Shown piece by piece: positions 48,601 to 59,084 of a DNA stretch of 64,000 nucleotides. The notes under the pieces are model-generated. The model saw only the letters and a program-made list of their open reading frames with translations, had not been told where the DNA came from and ran no database searches. Every line of letters starts with the position of its first letter. The stretch's first letter is position 1. The position numbers were made by a program, and so were the translations under genes. The DNA is from Apostichopus japonicus (Eukaryota; Echinodermata; Holothuroidea; Aspidochirotida; Stichopodidae), in assembly GCF_037975245.1 (NCBI RefSeq), contig NC_092561.1, forward strand, positions 20,593,008-20,657,007, in the 5' to 3' direction.

Positions 48601-51600
48601 TGTGCTGTGGGTAATGACCGCAGCTTTATGTACTGACTGTACACTAGTGTCTAATTACTGACGGTAGCAAGCTGTGTGTGTATTTTCTTGGATCGTTGGT
48701 GGCGTCTTACACTTCTGTTACACCTCATTCGAAACTAGGTCAGATTACCGGCATGAGACGTTTTTTTGTGCGCGAGTCTTCACACCCTTTAAATATTAGA
48801 TTGACACACTTACAGACAGTCTGCTGATCCACTGACAACCCTGGTTCTGTTGGAATTAATGCTGATGGAATGAACAATGTTGTTATGCTCATAGAGGTAA
48901 AATAAGTTCCGGAATGCACTCCTGCTGTTTATGAGTTGCCAGACCTCAATAGCACCTGGGGGATATAGAGGGAAACATCAGAATTAATGTTACTTGCGTT
49001 AAAATACATCACAGCCAATAAAACCCCATACGACAATTCCCAGCGCATGGAATCAATATTGCTCAATTACAGAAGGGATGATATTTGCAGAGATGGGTAA
49101 GAAAAAAGAAAAATTTATAATCTGATACACTGAGAAAAAAAATGATTTTTGATTGTTACATTTTGACCAAATGTTCACCACATTTTACAGAAGGGTCACA
49201 TATTGTGCTACTGTAGGTAAACACTCCTCCCCATGTCCTTCTCAACTACATACCTGTCACATTGAGACTTTACATCTAAGTAAGTGTGAAATGTTTGTGT
49301 CCCAACGCAATGCATACACTATCTCTGTATATATAGTAAAATGGGGTAAAAAAAAACTGTTTCCTTAAAGTTTAACATAAAACTCGTTAGGTAGATGCTT
49401 AGGTAGATATTTTAGCATTGTCAGTTGACAAATGGGAATACCTTCCTAAATAGCCATAATAAAAATTTCAATCACAATGAGTAAAGGAGAAATTCCAGAA
49501 AAGGGGTTGGGTTTTATTACCCCGGCTGTTAGTCATTTTTGGGGTAAAAAAAAACCCTGCTGGGGTAAAAAAAGTCCACACTGTTAAAACAACATACTAC
49601 CAAAGAAAATGTGCAAAACCACCAGAAATATTTTCAGCACACTTTAGAAAAGCTTTATTTGGGCATTTTCAATCGAGTTCTGCATGAATTAACCTATTGC
49701 CAAACGATAAACTCCGGGAAGCACACCCCACCTTCCGACACTAAGCAAGATTCTATCAAGACTGTTTAATACCCCCTAAAACATTATTGACCATGTTTTA
49801 AGAGTTTTATTCTACTGTATATATTAGTATCACATCCAGCTGTGGGGTTGGGACTTAGGGTAGAGATTAATTTAGGACTCTAAAAATAACAAGATAACCA
49901 TATATATACAGCAGACATATATTGTGTTAGGCTGTAACACTAGGCTAACATAGCAATAACTTAGGTTAAGAACAGGCAACAGTTAGTTATAAAAATTGTA
50001 AATTATTATATTGGTAGAAATTAGAGGAGCAAAGATGTACTCCCTGTGTCAATCATATAGCAATTCTAACACGCTGTGATAAATATAAACCATTTTGGGA
50101 GGAAATTAGGACTGGTCTTTTTTTACCCCAAACGGACACTAAACCCTGGGGTAATAAAAAAAACCACGTCATTCAAGAAAAATCATGTCAGATCGTGCGG
50201 GTAATTACATTACTGATTCATGTAGGTACACCTCTTGTTATCATAACCAAGAAACAAAAACCTCTATATCAGTTCTAATATTTTGCGGGATAAAGTTAAA
50301 GGACAGTGTTCAGAACTTAAATATTTGCTATTTTTAGAGTACAGGTATGGGAAAAATCGACACTAAAAGTATCGGTACGCCGATGGAAAAGAACAGTAAC
50401 AATCAATAAAGTATGTCAGAATTGACTTGGGCACCATGGTTTTCACATACACCATACAAATATGTGTTTCTATTTCTCACAACTTGTAGTGGGGGTGGGT
50501 TATTTTTTTACCCCAACTACCCTGTGGTTTTTTTTTACCCCGTCTTACTATAGTACTGTAATTTGTTTACACAAATGATGATAGTGTCTCACAAGAAACA
50601 GAATTCAGAGTATTCAAACTAACATATTGTACCTCAGTGAGTCCATTATATAGCGGGTTAAAAACTAGCAGCTATAGTGTTAGTTCTAAGTACTGTATGG
50701 GTCATTCCGTGTCAAATCACGGATGGCTGTTGCTGCACCCTCTCCAAAAATTCCCAAACTTTTTGTATGATTGGACCACCATGAAATAAGCATATTCTGA
50801 AAATTTCAGTTGCATTGCTTTACAATTGGCAAATTAATCACACTTTGAAATTTCGCAATTTGTCGCCACCATGACATTTTGGCATTTTCTTAACTTTTGA
50901 GGTCTCATTTCTTAGCAATTACACATTCTACAACCTTACTATTACATATGCCTATGGAGTCTATCCCATCACTCAAAATAGCACATTTTTTAGTGAAATG
51001 TACAAAAATTAAATATTTTGACACTTTTAAGTTGACCTAACTCCACAAGACAATATTTTGGTAGCCTAATTTTTTATATTCCTGTTCTATGGGTTAGACT
51101 CTATAGGCATCTGTAATAGAAAGGTAGTAGAATGTGTAATTTCTGAGAAATAAGACCTCAAAAGTCAAGAAAATGCCAAAATGTCATGGTGGCGACAAAT
51201 TGCGGAATTTCAAAGAATTTTAAATCGGCCAATTGTAAAGCAATGCAACTGAAATTTTCAGAATATGCTTATTTTATGGTGGTCCACTCATACAATAAAT
51301 TTGGGAATTTTTCAAAGATGTCGAACTACAACATACCCCAAAATTTGGTGATTTGATATGGAATGACCCGTATGGATATGGCATATATAGCAATATAATG
51401 ATAATAATTAGATTTATATAGCGCAGACTTATCCGCCAATAACGGTGCTCAAATGTGCATCACAATATTACCCTGGTCAACGATAACCTGTCTAACATAG
51501 AGACAATCCCTCCACATGGCAGCAGCTAAACAGCGCCCAGCTGACAGTTAACAGTATCTCACAGCTGGTCCACATTTATACACCTGGGTGGAGAGAGGCA

Positions 51601-54600
51601 ATGGAGTTAAAGTACCTTGCCCACTTAGGACAGATAAATGATAATTAGTGTGTAACGACACTGCTAATATCAATCTATATTCAAACTAACGTACCTGTAT
51701 CTGAGCCCACCGCAATTCTGCTCTCATCTATCCACTGCACTTCTGTTATGCCGGCCTTGGTCTGCACGCCAGCGCTGCATTTATCGACATCAGGGGCATT
51801 GGCAGGATCCTCGTAGAACCAGAGAGATCCAGCCCAGGTCCTACCAGTAAGACCAGATGCTCCTAGGATGATGGATCCATCTGTGAAAATGATAATCAAT
51901 GAAAATTATTCAAAAAGCAATAATCCAGAACTTAGGCATATATGTACTGTAGGTACAGTAGTCAAACAATCAAGGTAGATTTCTGAAGTTCTCTCTTGAA
52001 GTAATTACAACCACTAAAATGAGGATGCCACTCATATAAATATGAATTTGGGTTTCTTGTAAAGGAGGACTCCCTTTTATACCAATCTTTGTATGCTGCA
52101 AGAATAAGAACCATTAACAGTAATGATGAGACAGCAACATTTTGCAGAACTTCTGATAGCCGGCAGGATACAGTAGTGTTTGACAAACACAAAGATACAG
52201 TACTTATGGCTAGAACAGAATCTCAACCAGTATCCTAACGATCAAAAACTTGCCCTGTGCTCTACTGTTTAGGTAAGTAGGGCTACATTTAACAAAGTGT
52301 AATGGAATTCATTGCATGTGATCAATGTTGTGAAGCTTCACATTCTGTGCTCAATCTGACACAGTGAAGGCAAAAACATGCTTGATAAAGTTAACCAAAA
52401 TTCAATGACTTTCTCATGCTTTGCTTGACATCCACAGAGTGGTGTCTTATAAGTAAAAAACTTCCCTATTCCTCTTCATGTTGACATAACTTGGTCAGTA
52501 GTTACACTGTAAACGCATATTAATCAGGGTGGCATTTCCAGGATTACAGTGTTTATTGGTGGTTCTATGCTGCAAGGATATGCCCAAGTATAAAACACCT
52601 CAACCAGAAGCAAATATTTGTTCAAGGTAAAAATGAAATGCCAAAAAGAATGACTTCAAGTCTCATTATTCATAACTTGTTCAACTTGATGCTTTTCATG
52701 TGAATTTCAGACCATGTAACATAATCAATGGTCTGGGTTCCTCTATCAGCAAGCTGTTAATGATTTAATGTTTTTGGTTGTTCAAAGCAGTTACTTAGGT
52801 TCAAGCTGTCTTTACGAACAGGATGCTACAGGGATAAAATAGAAATTATGCTACCCCTTTTAAATTTAAAGATGAATTCCAGCGACTGCCCCTGAACTTA
52901 GTAGCATCTGGTCACCAGTACTAGCCTATTGCAGTAATACTAGTACTAGTAATACTATCAAGTGATATTAGTATTATTATTCAACCTAGGCCTACTGACA
53001 CTAGTGTTAATACTGGCTAGGCTAGTTTGACAACTATCTGATCTTTAGTCTAGCCTATGCCTATTTCAAGTAATTTGGTAGGAACAATGGACAAACTCCT
53101 GATATTTGCAGGTTACTATCTTGGGGGCCGTGTCATTCTGCCATTGGTACATTCTGCCATAGAAAATGTACTCTTTCTGCCATAAAAAAGTGCCACTCCG
53201 CCTAGTTACCCCAATGGCAGTGAAGTACTTTTGTATGGCAGAAAGAGCACATTATTGTGGGTGCACTGTAGGCCTATAATATGTAGTGTATATTGCTTCG
53301 CTTCACACTGCCTTTAGGCCCACAAAATCGGTCATTGAAATCGACAATCAGAATCGGTCTTATGAATAAACAATCAACCTAAAATAATTCAATTTATTCA
53401 GCTGAACATTACAGGCTATATTTGAAGACAGTGTAGTGACTCAAGATTACGAACTTACAATTACACTAATCAACATATTAAGGCCACGAGAATGAAAGTT
53501 ATAGATTTGCGTCCACCGCCCGCATGCCTGAAAAGCTACCGCACGAAAATTTTCATTATTTCCAAAAATTTCATTATTACAAAAAACTTTATTATAAAAA
53601 AAAAAAAAAACTTTCCAAATCGCACACAGCGGAAAGACGATCTATTTATCACGTAAATGCAGCTATGAAAACAGTATCATCGCTTTGCCAGTGTCGCGGT
53701 GTCATCGGGGTCACAGGTCAAATCGCTCCAACCGCACATCGGATTCTCGCAATGTCTCCACGCGCACGTGTGCGTTGATATCATGCATTGTTCTCGTGGA
53801 ACGAAACGTAAGAAATCCGTTCAATCTTTTATACTTACCTATAGTTTCAAGACTCGAATTGTTGAAATAAAAGGGCTAAACTATAACAAAGTTTATTGAC
53901 ATTGCATACGATATACAAATATTGATGGATGGCATGATCAGAATGTGAAATTTTACGATTCACTGGTCGATGTTCGGCGATGTTTTTGATCGTCTCCAGT
54001 GTAATGCTAAAGCATAGGATAACAAGCAGTCGTTCTAGGCCTAGCCTACGTACGTACGTACTGTTCCAGGTCAATGCACTGTAGTGACCAAGTCATGTAG
54101 GCTATCATTGTCACTGTGTACATCATGTTGCAGACAGGAGCCCGGTATTTTAACATTTTTTTAAATTCTATGCATCCCCATCCAGCTAGCCTAGTACTAG
54201 TAGCAGTTGTGTTTCAAAGCCAGGGTTTTATTCTCCCCTACTGTGATAGCAAACATGGCATTTTGAAGTCGTTTATATACCACTTGCGTGAATGGTTTAT
54301 GTAGATAGCTACGCATGCGCAGTTGTAAATAATGAATAATGAATAATGAAAAAAAGCCTCATGTGTTTTCAAAAAAGTCCGGACACAAATCTATAACTTT
54401 CATTCTCGTGGCCTAAGTCTGTGTACATTTGTACCCCAATCTTGGCTTAACTACAATTCAGTCTATCCAGCAAACCATCATATTTGAAGACGATTTACCT
54501 AGGTACAATTATAGAATACAGGGCCATTCATTAACTCTTCCCAGCATCCGGATGCGCGGTGTGTCTGTACTGTACATGTCCGTACATGTATGACGCCTTC

Positions 54601-55147
54601 TAAAATTCCAGTTACTCCTTTACCTATCCTTCCAAGTGAAATACCGATACATCCCTGTGTAAAAACCATGTCTAAAATGTGCCTTTCTGCCATAGCTTTT
54701 GAGCCTTTCTGCCATGGCGGACAGTTTCGAAACTAGGCTACAGTATGGCGGAAAGGTATGGCTGTAGGCCTATGGCGAGAACGACACTGGAACCTACAAC
54801 TTACCATAGCTGTAATTAGCTATGGATTTTACCAAAAAAGGTCTAGGCCAACGGTGCCGCAAGAAAGGCCTAGGCTAGATTATTGTCTACATTTGTCCAA
54901 TTCTGTGCAGTTCCCACAACAGCATATGCTTGGCAAGTGGACATAGCCTAGGCCTTACGTTACTAAACGTCAATAGGCCGGCCTATCACAATACAACTTA
55001 AAAGCGATAGGCGAGACATGGTGATCGATAACTACTGTACGAAGGGATATCTTCATGAAATTACTATCCAATATTACCTCGATTGTGTTGAATGGACTCA
55101 ATGTAATTTTCCATAGACGTAGGAATTATATTGTTATCCGCCGTCAT
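39466..55147 (-). CDS. WDR77: Methylosome protein 50 (WD40 repeat protein WDR77/MEP50)
   Basis: Eight exons on the minus strand: 55147-55078, 51880-51695, 48955-48814, 47137-47017, 46425-46299, 45317-45206, 41351-41277, 39604-39466 (972 nt, 323 residues; human is 342). All are GT/AG and phases agree. Diagnostic MEP50 sequence near the N-terminus is L-G-A-S-G-L-T-G-R-T-W-A-G-S-L-W, then A-G-V-Q-T-K-A-G. WD motifs are at residues 137-138 (KIWD) and 180-181 (LLWD), with S-E-D-C in exon 7 and C-G-W-D at 303-306. In known animals it is a seven-bladed propeller that partners PRMT5 in symmetric arginine dimethylation of Sm proteins and histones. It appears intact. It is a housekeeping gene lying between members of the receptor cluster. 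Confidence 0.93.
41277..41351 (-). CDS. WDR77: WDR77 exon 7
   Basis: 75 nt, acceptor 'gtttttcag' and donor 'gtaagt'. Encodes P-L-W-L-A-S-V-S-E-D-C, aligned with the human P-F-L-A-S-L-S-E-D-C block. Confidence 0.9.
42370..45205. repeat. Degenerate tandem repeats related to WDR77 exon 6 and its flanks
   Basis: Within WDR77 intron 6, blocks resembling the exon 6 segment 'gctactctatgaatacttctactgtgag' recur. Examples are near 42780, 42930, 43022, 45016 and 45090, each followed by 'gttcaggtca'- or 'cacctctagt'-like sequence and spaced roughly 100-200 bases. They look like an old local amplification of the exon 6 region. Boundaries are approximate. Confidence 0.6.
44501..44636. repeat. Three 45-bp tandem repeats with CCAAT and GC-box motifs
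   Basis: Units start at 44511, 44556 and 44601. Each carries CCAATCTGCTACAAACCA and then GGAGGCGGGGCTT. The combination of a CCAAT (NF-Y-type) box and GGCGGGGC (Sp-type) box in every unit resembles promoter DNA. Just upstream (about 44450-44478) is a GC-rich GGCCATTTTC (YY1-like) block. It could be an intronic or alternative promoter or an enhancer, but this is unproven. Confidence 0.7.
45206..45317 (-). CDS. WDR77: WDR77 exon 6
   Basis: 112 nt, acceptor 'ttctcacag' and donor 'gtaagt'. Encodes G-D-Q-V-G-N-L-M-L-Q-D-T, then H-R-V-A-F-S-N, corresponding to human G-D-E-N-G-T-V-S-L-V-D-T. Confidence 0.9.
45897..46340. repeat. Tandem triplication (~191 bp) spanning the WDR77 exon 5 donor
   Basis: Units begin at about 45897, 46089 and 46279 with 'ccaaattgtctgatactcaccagaagc' or close variants. 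The last copy is the real 3' end of exon 5. The other two keep the donor GCTTCTG|GTGAG and about 15 codons of exon sequence in damaged frames, giving two decoy donors in intron 5. Confidence 0.85.
46299..46425 (-). CDS. WDR77: WDR77 exon 5
   Basis: 127 nt, acceptor 'tttttaacag' and donor 'gtgagt'. Encodes D-G-S-I-L-L-W-D-T-R-K and L-P-T-C-V-T-W, corresponding to human N-R-I-L-L-W-D-T-R and L-P-T-S-L-A-W. Confidence 0.92.
47017..47137 (-). CDS. WDR77: WDR77 exon 4
   Basis: 121 nt, phase 2 to phase 0. Encodes V-K-I-W-D-L-S-Q-Q, then V-T-C-V-A-C-S-P and V-F-L-S-C-S. This is nearly the human K-V-W-D-L-A-Q-Q / V-T-C-V-A-A-S-P / V-F-L-S-C-S block. Confidence 0.93.
47241..47300 (-). mobile_element. 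Short retroelement 3'-end remnant
   Basis: Read on the minus strand this ends 'gcgctatataagattttattt' followed by a TTACA-rich tail. It is the generic 3' end of CR1/L2-type LINEs or SINEs using the same tail. Only the terminus is recognisable, inside WDR77 intron 3. Confidence 0.45.
47555..47760. repeat. Near-identical 115-bp tandem duplication in WDR77 intron 3
   Basis: 'gttttagctttcatgtgata' starts at 47555 and again at 47670. The two units differ at very few bases (for example 'cagttgccc' versus 'cagctgccc') before an AT-rich junction. Confidence 0.88.
48431..48792. mobile_element. Candidate inverted-repeat element in WDR77 intron 3
   Basis: The left end TTAAAGGCATTGAAGACTCGC is the imperfect complement of the right end near 48772-48792 (gcgagtcttcacaccctttaa). 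It is 362 bp without a transposase, ending 22 bases from exon 3. A target duplication is not clear. Confidence 0.55.
48814..48955 (-). CDS. WDR77: WDR77 exon 3
   Basis: 142 nt, acceptor 'atcccccag' and donor 'gtaagt'. Encodes A-I-E-V-W-Q-L, then Y-E-H-N-N-I-V and V-V-S-G-S-A-D, corresponding to human A-V-E-L-W-E-L / Y-E-H-D-D-I-V / A-V-S-G-S-K-D. Confidence 0.92.
49332..50552. mobile_element. Candidate DNA element with GGGGTAAAAA-rich termini
   Basis: The left end 'tatagtaaaatggggtaaaa' and the complement of the right end 'ttttaccccgtcttactata' form inverted repeats of about 24 bases. Internal subterminal copies of GGGGTAAAAA occur in both orientations at about 49502, 49540, 49562, 50117, 50146 and 50500. 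No coding capacity was seen. Superfamily uncertain. Confidence 0.55.
50699..51369. mobile_element. 671-bp foldback element (full-length inverted repeat)
   Basis: The ends are GGGTCATTCCGTGTCAAATC and the complement of 'gatttgatatggaatgaccc'. Inner blocks mirror over hundreds of bases, e.g. 'caccatgacattttggcatt' near 50868 and 'aatgccaaaatgtcatggtg' near 51172. GTAT flanks both sides (50695-50698, 51370-51373) and may be a 4-bp target duplication. The transcript of WDR77 intron 2 would fold into a long hairpin here. Confidence 0.78.
51395..51660 (-). mobile_element. Dispersed retroelement 3' remnant
   Basis: The minus-strand end reads '...tctgcgctatataaatct' plus an ATT-type tail. Inside, 'acacctgggtggagagaggcaat' and 'agtaccttgcccact' are motifs common in animal dispersed repeats of the L2/SINE type. 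It abuts WDR77 exon 2. Confidence 0.5.
51695..51880 (-). CDS. WDR77: WDR77 exon 2
   Basis: 186 nt, acceptor 'attttcacag' and donor 'gtacgt'. It holds the most diagnostic MEP50 block: L-G-A-S-G-L-T-G, W-A-G-S-L-W, A-G-V-Q-T-K-A-G and V-G-S-D-T-G. Confidence 0.95.
53481..54414. mobile_element. 934-bp DNA element with 34-bp terminal inverted repeats
   Basis: The left terminus (53481-53514, beginning AGGCCACGAGAATGAAAG) and the right terminus (54381-54414) are reverse complements over 34 bases with one mismatch. It lies in WDR77 intron 1. No transposase frame is recognisable, so it is non-autonomous. Flanks are TTA on the left and AAG on the right, so the target duplication is unclear. Confidence 0.8.
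55078..55147 (-). CDS. WDR77: WDR77 exon 1 (start exon)
   Basis: ATG at 55147 with 23 codons (M-T-A-D-N-N-I-I-P-T-S-M-E-N-Y-I-E-S) and the donor 'cgag|gtaata'. Phase 1 matches exon 2. The start is supported by the correct reading into the conserved block. A shorter start at the internal Met12 is possible. Confidence 0.85.
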
Positions 55148-55499
55148 CTCGAAGAGAAGGAGAAGACACGCAAGAGTAAAATTATTTGTGGAACTTAGTT
55201 GTTCTCTCTGAAATTGCACGTGCGGTTTTGATGTGCTACAAACTAGGCAAGATGTAATGTTGAATATTCAAACTTCTTATTGCACATAACATTATATGTT
55301 GGCACCACAGAGCGTCGACATATCTATTGAAGCAGGAAGTTTCAGGTTTGTGATTTGCTTGCTATCCAGATGAAAAATGGTTTCCTTGTTTATGTATGTA
55401 TATATGTATTTTAGATCCTCCTGCAAGCAAAATCTCGCGAAGAAGCCACCATAAGCGTATCAAATCCGCAAGCTGACCGAAGCCAGTCTCTTACATTCA

Positions 55500-55635
55500 T
55501 ATTTCAGGTCCATGATTATGAATTGTCAATGTCAACAACTCTGTAACTGGACGACATACATTAATCTTGGAGTGACTCGAACCGGGGACCTTATGAATGG
55601 AAGGCACCGGCGTTACCACTGAGCTAACCCTCCAC
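55500..55635 (-). mobile_element. tRNA-derived SINE-like element
   Basis: On the minus strand, 'ggagggttagctcagtggtaac' carries a Pol III box A and 'ggttcgagtcactcc' carries a box B at tRNA-like spacing. The acceptor and T stems do not pair properly and no clean anticodon arm forms, so it is not a functional tRNA. A short unrelated body follows. Boundaries are approximate. Confidence 0.6.
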
Positions 55636-58413
55636 TTGTGTCCACCTTGTAGTCACAGATTTAGTTCGAAGGGTTCCTATTCTGAAAATAGGCGGTACGG
55701 TGGGGGGGGGGGATGCAGCTCCCAATCAAATAGTTTTGTGAAAATTCGGGCAATATGCTGAGAATTTTTCGGGCACCAACTGAAAGAAAAGTAAATTGCA
55801 ATGTCTTTTTCGATGGTTAAACTTATATTGTTATTATCATTATTATTGTAACGACGTCCCCAAACATTATTATTAATATGAAAGGGAAATAACACGGCAA
55901 CTAATTGTATGTTATTGGCATGCGATGTAATAACCGATGCATGCCTATATGATATGTACATCAACTTGTTAAACGCGAAAAATGTTGGTTATATTTTCGG
56001 GCAAGTCGTTACAGTCCCCCCCCCCTTCTCCCCATCAATGTGGGCTCATACACCTCTGCCTATACAGGGTGTCATCATCAATTGATTCGTAAATTTGGGG
56101 GAAACTCGCCACTTTTATGAATACCGATTAATTATACAAGCTGATTAATAGATCGATCAATAACTAATATGCGTAGGAGCCTTTACCTAGTGGGTAAAGG
56201 GGAAATGGGGCAGCACTAGAATTATTTAGTTGAGGCACCAAGGTATTTTCGTATGATAAATCTTACCGCCTCGAGGTGGGATGTTTACGAGAAGGTTGTG
56301 AGATATTACGGAACCATTGGAGATAATTCTAGTTGAACTTTGGTCGTTAGATTGGAATGGATCCGTCATTGGGGGATAGAAGCCTTACTGACAGTCAACT
56401 CTGCTGCCAAACAAAGACAATGTTGTATATTACATTAAAATGTATTTCATTTTTTTTTCAAATATGGTCGTGTACTATCGACTTATACTCTGCAACAAAG
56501 ATATTATTGACTTCGAGACAAGCTGGAAACTTTACAGGAATCCGAGGGTTGAGATGTTTTCTAGGCTTTGTACGGACAAAATGCTCATTTTTAATTTGTA
56601 TTGCAATTGACTATGAATGAGGTTCTGTAACTTGAACTAACTACAGTAATGTTGAGCCTGTCAACATCACTTCTCTTTATTTTCCCTTTCCATGGTCCAT
56701 TAACAAAAGAGCATAGGAGATATTACAAAACCGCTCATTCATAGTAAAACCACCGCATATGACTTAACCGCTTCTTTTTTATATGTTTCAGAGGATCATA
56801 ATCTAAGCATTCTAATGAAATTTGCATTCAATTACAATGTACCGTTTGTGAGATATTGACAGTTGAAGTTATCTGATATTCTACCAAAAGTGAACTTTAA
56901 GCAAACAGGTGTGATATCATAGTTGCGCACTGACAAATAATGTTTTGTTTTTTCTTTATTTATTTTTCAGTCTATTGATTTGACCTTAGATTCGATATAG
57001 GGTTACTAGTTTGTCTAAAGAGGATGTGAAGTTATATAAAATATCAATACCTTTGGTACATTCACATAATGGATGCATCCAATCGTGGAATATAAAATTG
57101 GACGTTAATTTTAAAGAAAAACAACACATTATTTTTCAGTGTGCAACAGTGACGTCACACCTGTTTGCTCCAAGTTCAAGTTTGGTACGAAAGGTGGCAT
57201 CTTTAACTGCCACTGTCTCAAAAACAGTACATAGGAATTGAATCCAAGTTTCACTCGAATGCTTAGAATATGTTCCTCTTTAACATATAAAACCTGGACT
57301 ATTCTTTAAACCATTATATATGGCGGCCGTTTGTACCATATTTATGTAGTTGAAGTTGCAGTAACATGCGAGGAAACTTGATCAGTTACCATTGCGGAAA
57401 CGTAGGTTGCCGTTGCGGAATAAATCCGTTGTCGAATTTCATTCCGTTGTCCAGTTTCGTCCCCTTCAGATAATTTGCTGTATAGCCCTGGCAACGGTCA
57501 ATAGGATAACACCAAATTGTTATGTTAACTTCTTTCTTTTATATATTTCTACCCCATCCAGGACTATATAGTTCCTTAAACTCTTCTTTTTCGAGTTGGG
57601 CAACCATAATATTATTCTTGATGTGAGAATCTTCAATAAGGTCGATAAAAACACAGACTGACTTTATAAATTAGTATGTTACATGACTTACTTCTATGTC
57701 TTATTCACTATCATTTCAATACACAAAGTATATTATCACTTTATATTACCATCGTGTCACTAGACATGTCAAGAGTCTTAAAAACCATACATTGCATGAC
57801 ATACGATACTCAAAGAAGACAGAAAAACATACTGTCATTATTTTGATGCCATATTTCAAATCACAGAAGTAACCTAAATGCTAACAGCGGTGTACTTTAA
57901 AATTGACTAAGTAAACTTGTCAAGTAGAATAAAAGAACAATTCAATTGTTCCCGTTAGTACCGAGAATTCCAGATCGGACTAATGTGGTTATGACAGTAC
58001 CAGCTAGAAGACTCAACGCATGCAATGAGACAGACGTGCATACGTAACTATGTTTTCGTTGAGATAAGAGATGTCATTGAAAAAGAACAACTTTGGATAT
58101 ATAGACTAATATAAACATAAAAATTGCAATTTGTACAAAGCGAAATGTATTAACATCTATTCACTAAATTTAACATGTAAGAGATCAAGATCAACAAGAG
58201 ATCAGTTACAAAGCCATCGGATCAGTATATTACGCATGTTCTATAGGATTAGCAACAGTATATTGGTCAGTCAATCTGAAGTTTTAGCTTCGAATAGTAT
58301 GGTACGACTACAGACAATATACTAGGCCGAGGTCATTCCTACTGGAAACGGAAAGAATTCGAATGGATGACATTTTCTCCCTGACTGCCCCTCTTCTTGC
58401 CTCAAGTCTCCTT

Positions 58414-58871
58414 ATAAATCCATATGATTTTTTATTTCATCGGCTGCCTTCATCATTAGCTGTCTTCTGCACAGTGATCGTAGATCCTGTTTCGGAATAA
58501 CTTCTTATTTTGCGTTGCAACATCAGCATCTGAAGGAACTTTCATGGAATCTCTCATTTTTTCTCCACACTTTTCTGTCTTTTTCCTTCTCTTGTTTATT
58601 CCCTACCCTCTTCCCTTAATCCCCTCCTTGTCCCTCTACAGTTTATTTTCTCCCTCTCCTCTTACCCCCATTGGTTCTTTTTTCTCTCCATCCCTTGTCT
58701 ACTAACCTCCTACATATTTCTCTTTGGTGTTCACCCTGCTCTTGAACCTGTCTTTATTCTGTGTCTGCATTTGTCCCTTCTGTTACTGTAACTTGTCATT
58801 TACAGCTTCTGAAGAAGATCCTTCTGGGATCGAAACGTCAGGCTGTTACTTTTACACATAAATCCATATGA
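58414..58871. mobile_element. Element with 14-bp TSD carrying a fragment of a receptor D-like tail exon
   Basis: ATAAATCCATATGA is found at both 58414-58427 and 58858-58871. Between them, 58446-58555 aligns with the 3' coding part of D exon 3 (about 59147-59270; shared blocks 'cttctgcacag', 'gatcgtagatcctg' and 'aacatcagcatctgaaggaac'). A long pyrimidine-rich stretch follows. A 34-base segment at 58809-58842 (ctgaagaagatcc, then gggatcgaaacgtcagg) resembles the hammerhead-like motif of Penelope-type elements. On the minus strand the exon fragment is in sense orientation and is followed by 'atgaaataaaaaa'. Confidence 0.68.
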
Positions 58872-59084
58872 GTTACAACAGGACATACTTCGAGGTTGGC
58901 GTCCCCACTCTCAACAAAGTGTCCATCTCTGACCCTTTTTTACTCCTCATTCTACTTTGACTGCTAAAAACATTAAATTATCGAAATCACTGGCTCCATA
59001 TTTAAAACAGTTGAGAGAGAGAAGCCCCATCAGAAATGTAGAAAGAAGAAATATGCCAATTAGTTTACCATTTCGGCAGGTGTT

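Larger units (their letters stand above)
55148..59084. other. Intergenic region between WDR77 and receptor D (tail to 5' end)
   Basis: It contains a SINE-like element and a TSD-flanked element with an exon fragment (both listed). A G-run at 55702-55710 and a C-run near 56017 also occur. Short frames at 56357-57241 and 58131-58325 have no supporting features. The WDR77 promoter should lie just right of 55147, but no TATA box or CpG-dense block is evident. Confidence 0.6.

Noticed and set aside
55567-55635. Possible functional tRNA gene on the minus strand
   Set aside because: The acceptor stem has mismatches, the T stem does not pair and the anticodon arm is irregular, so it was called SINE-like instead.
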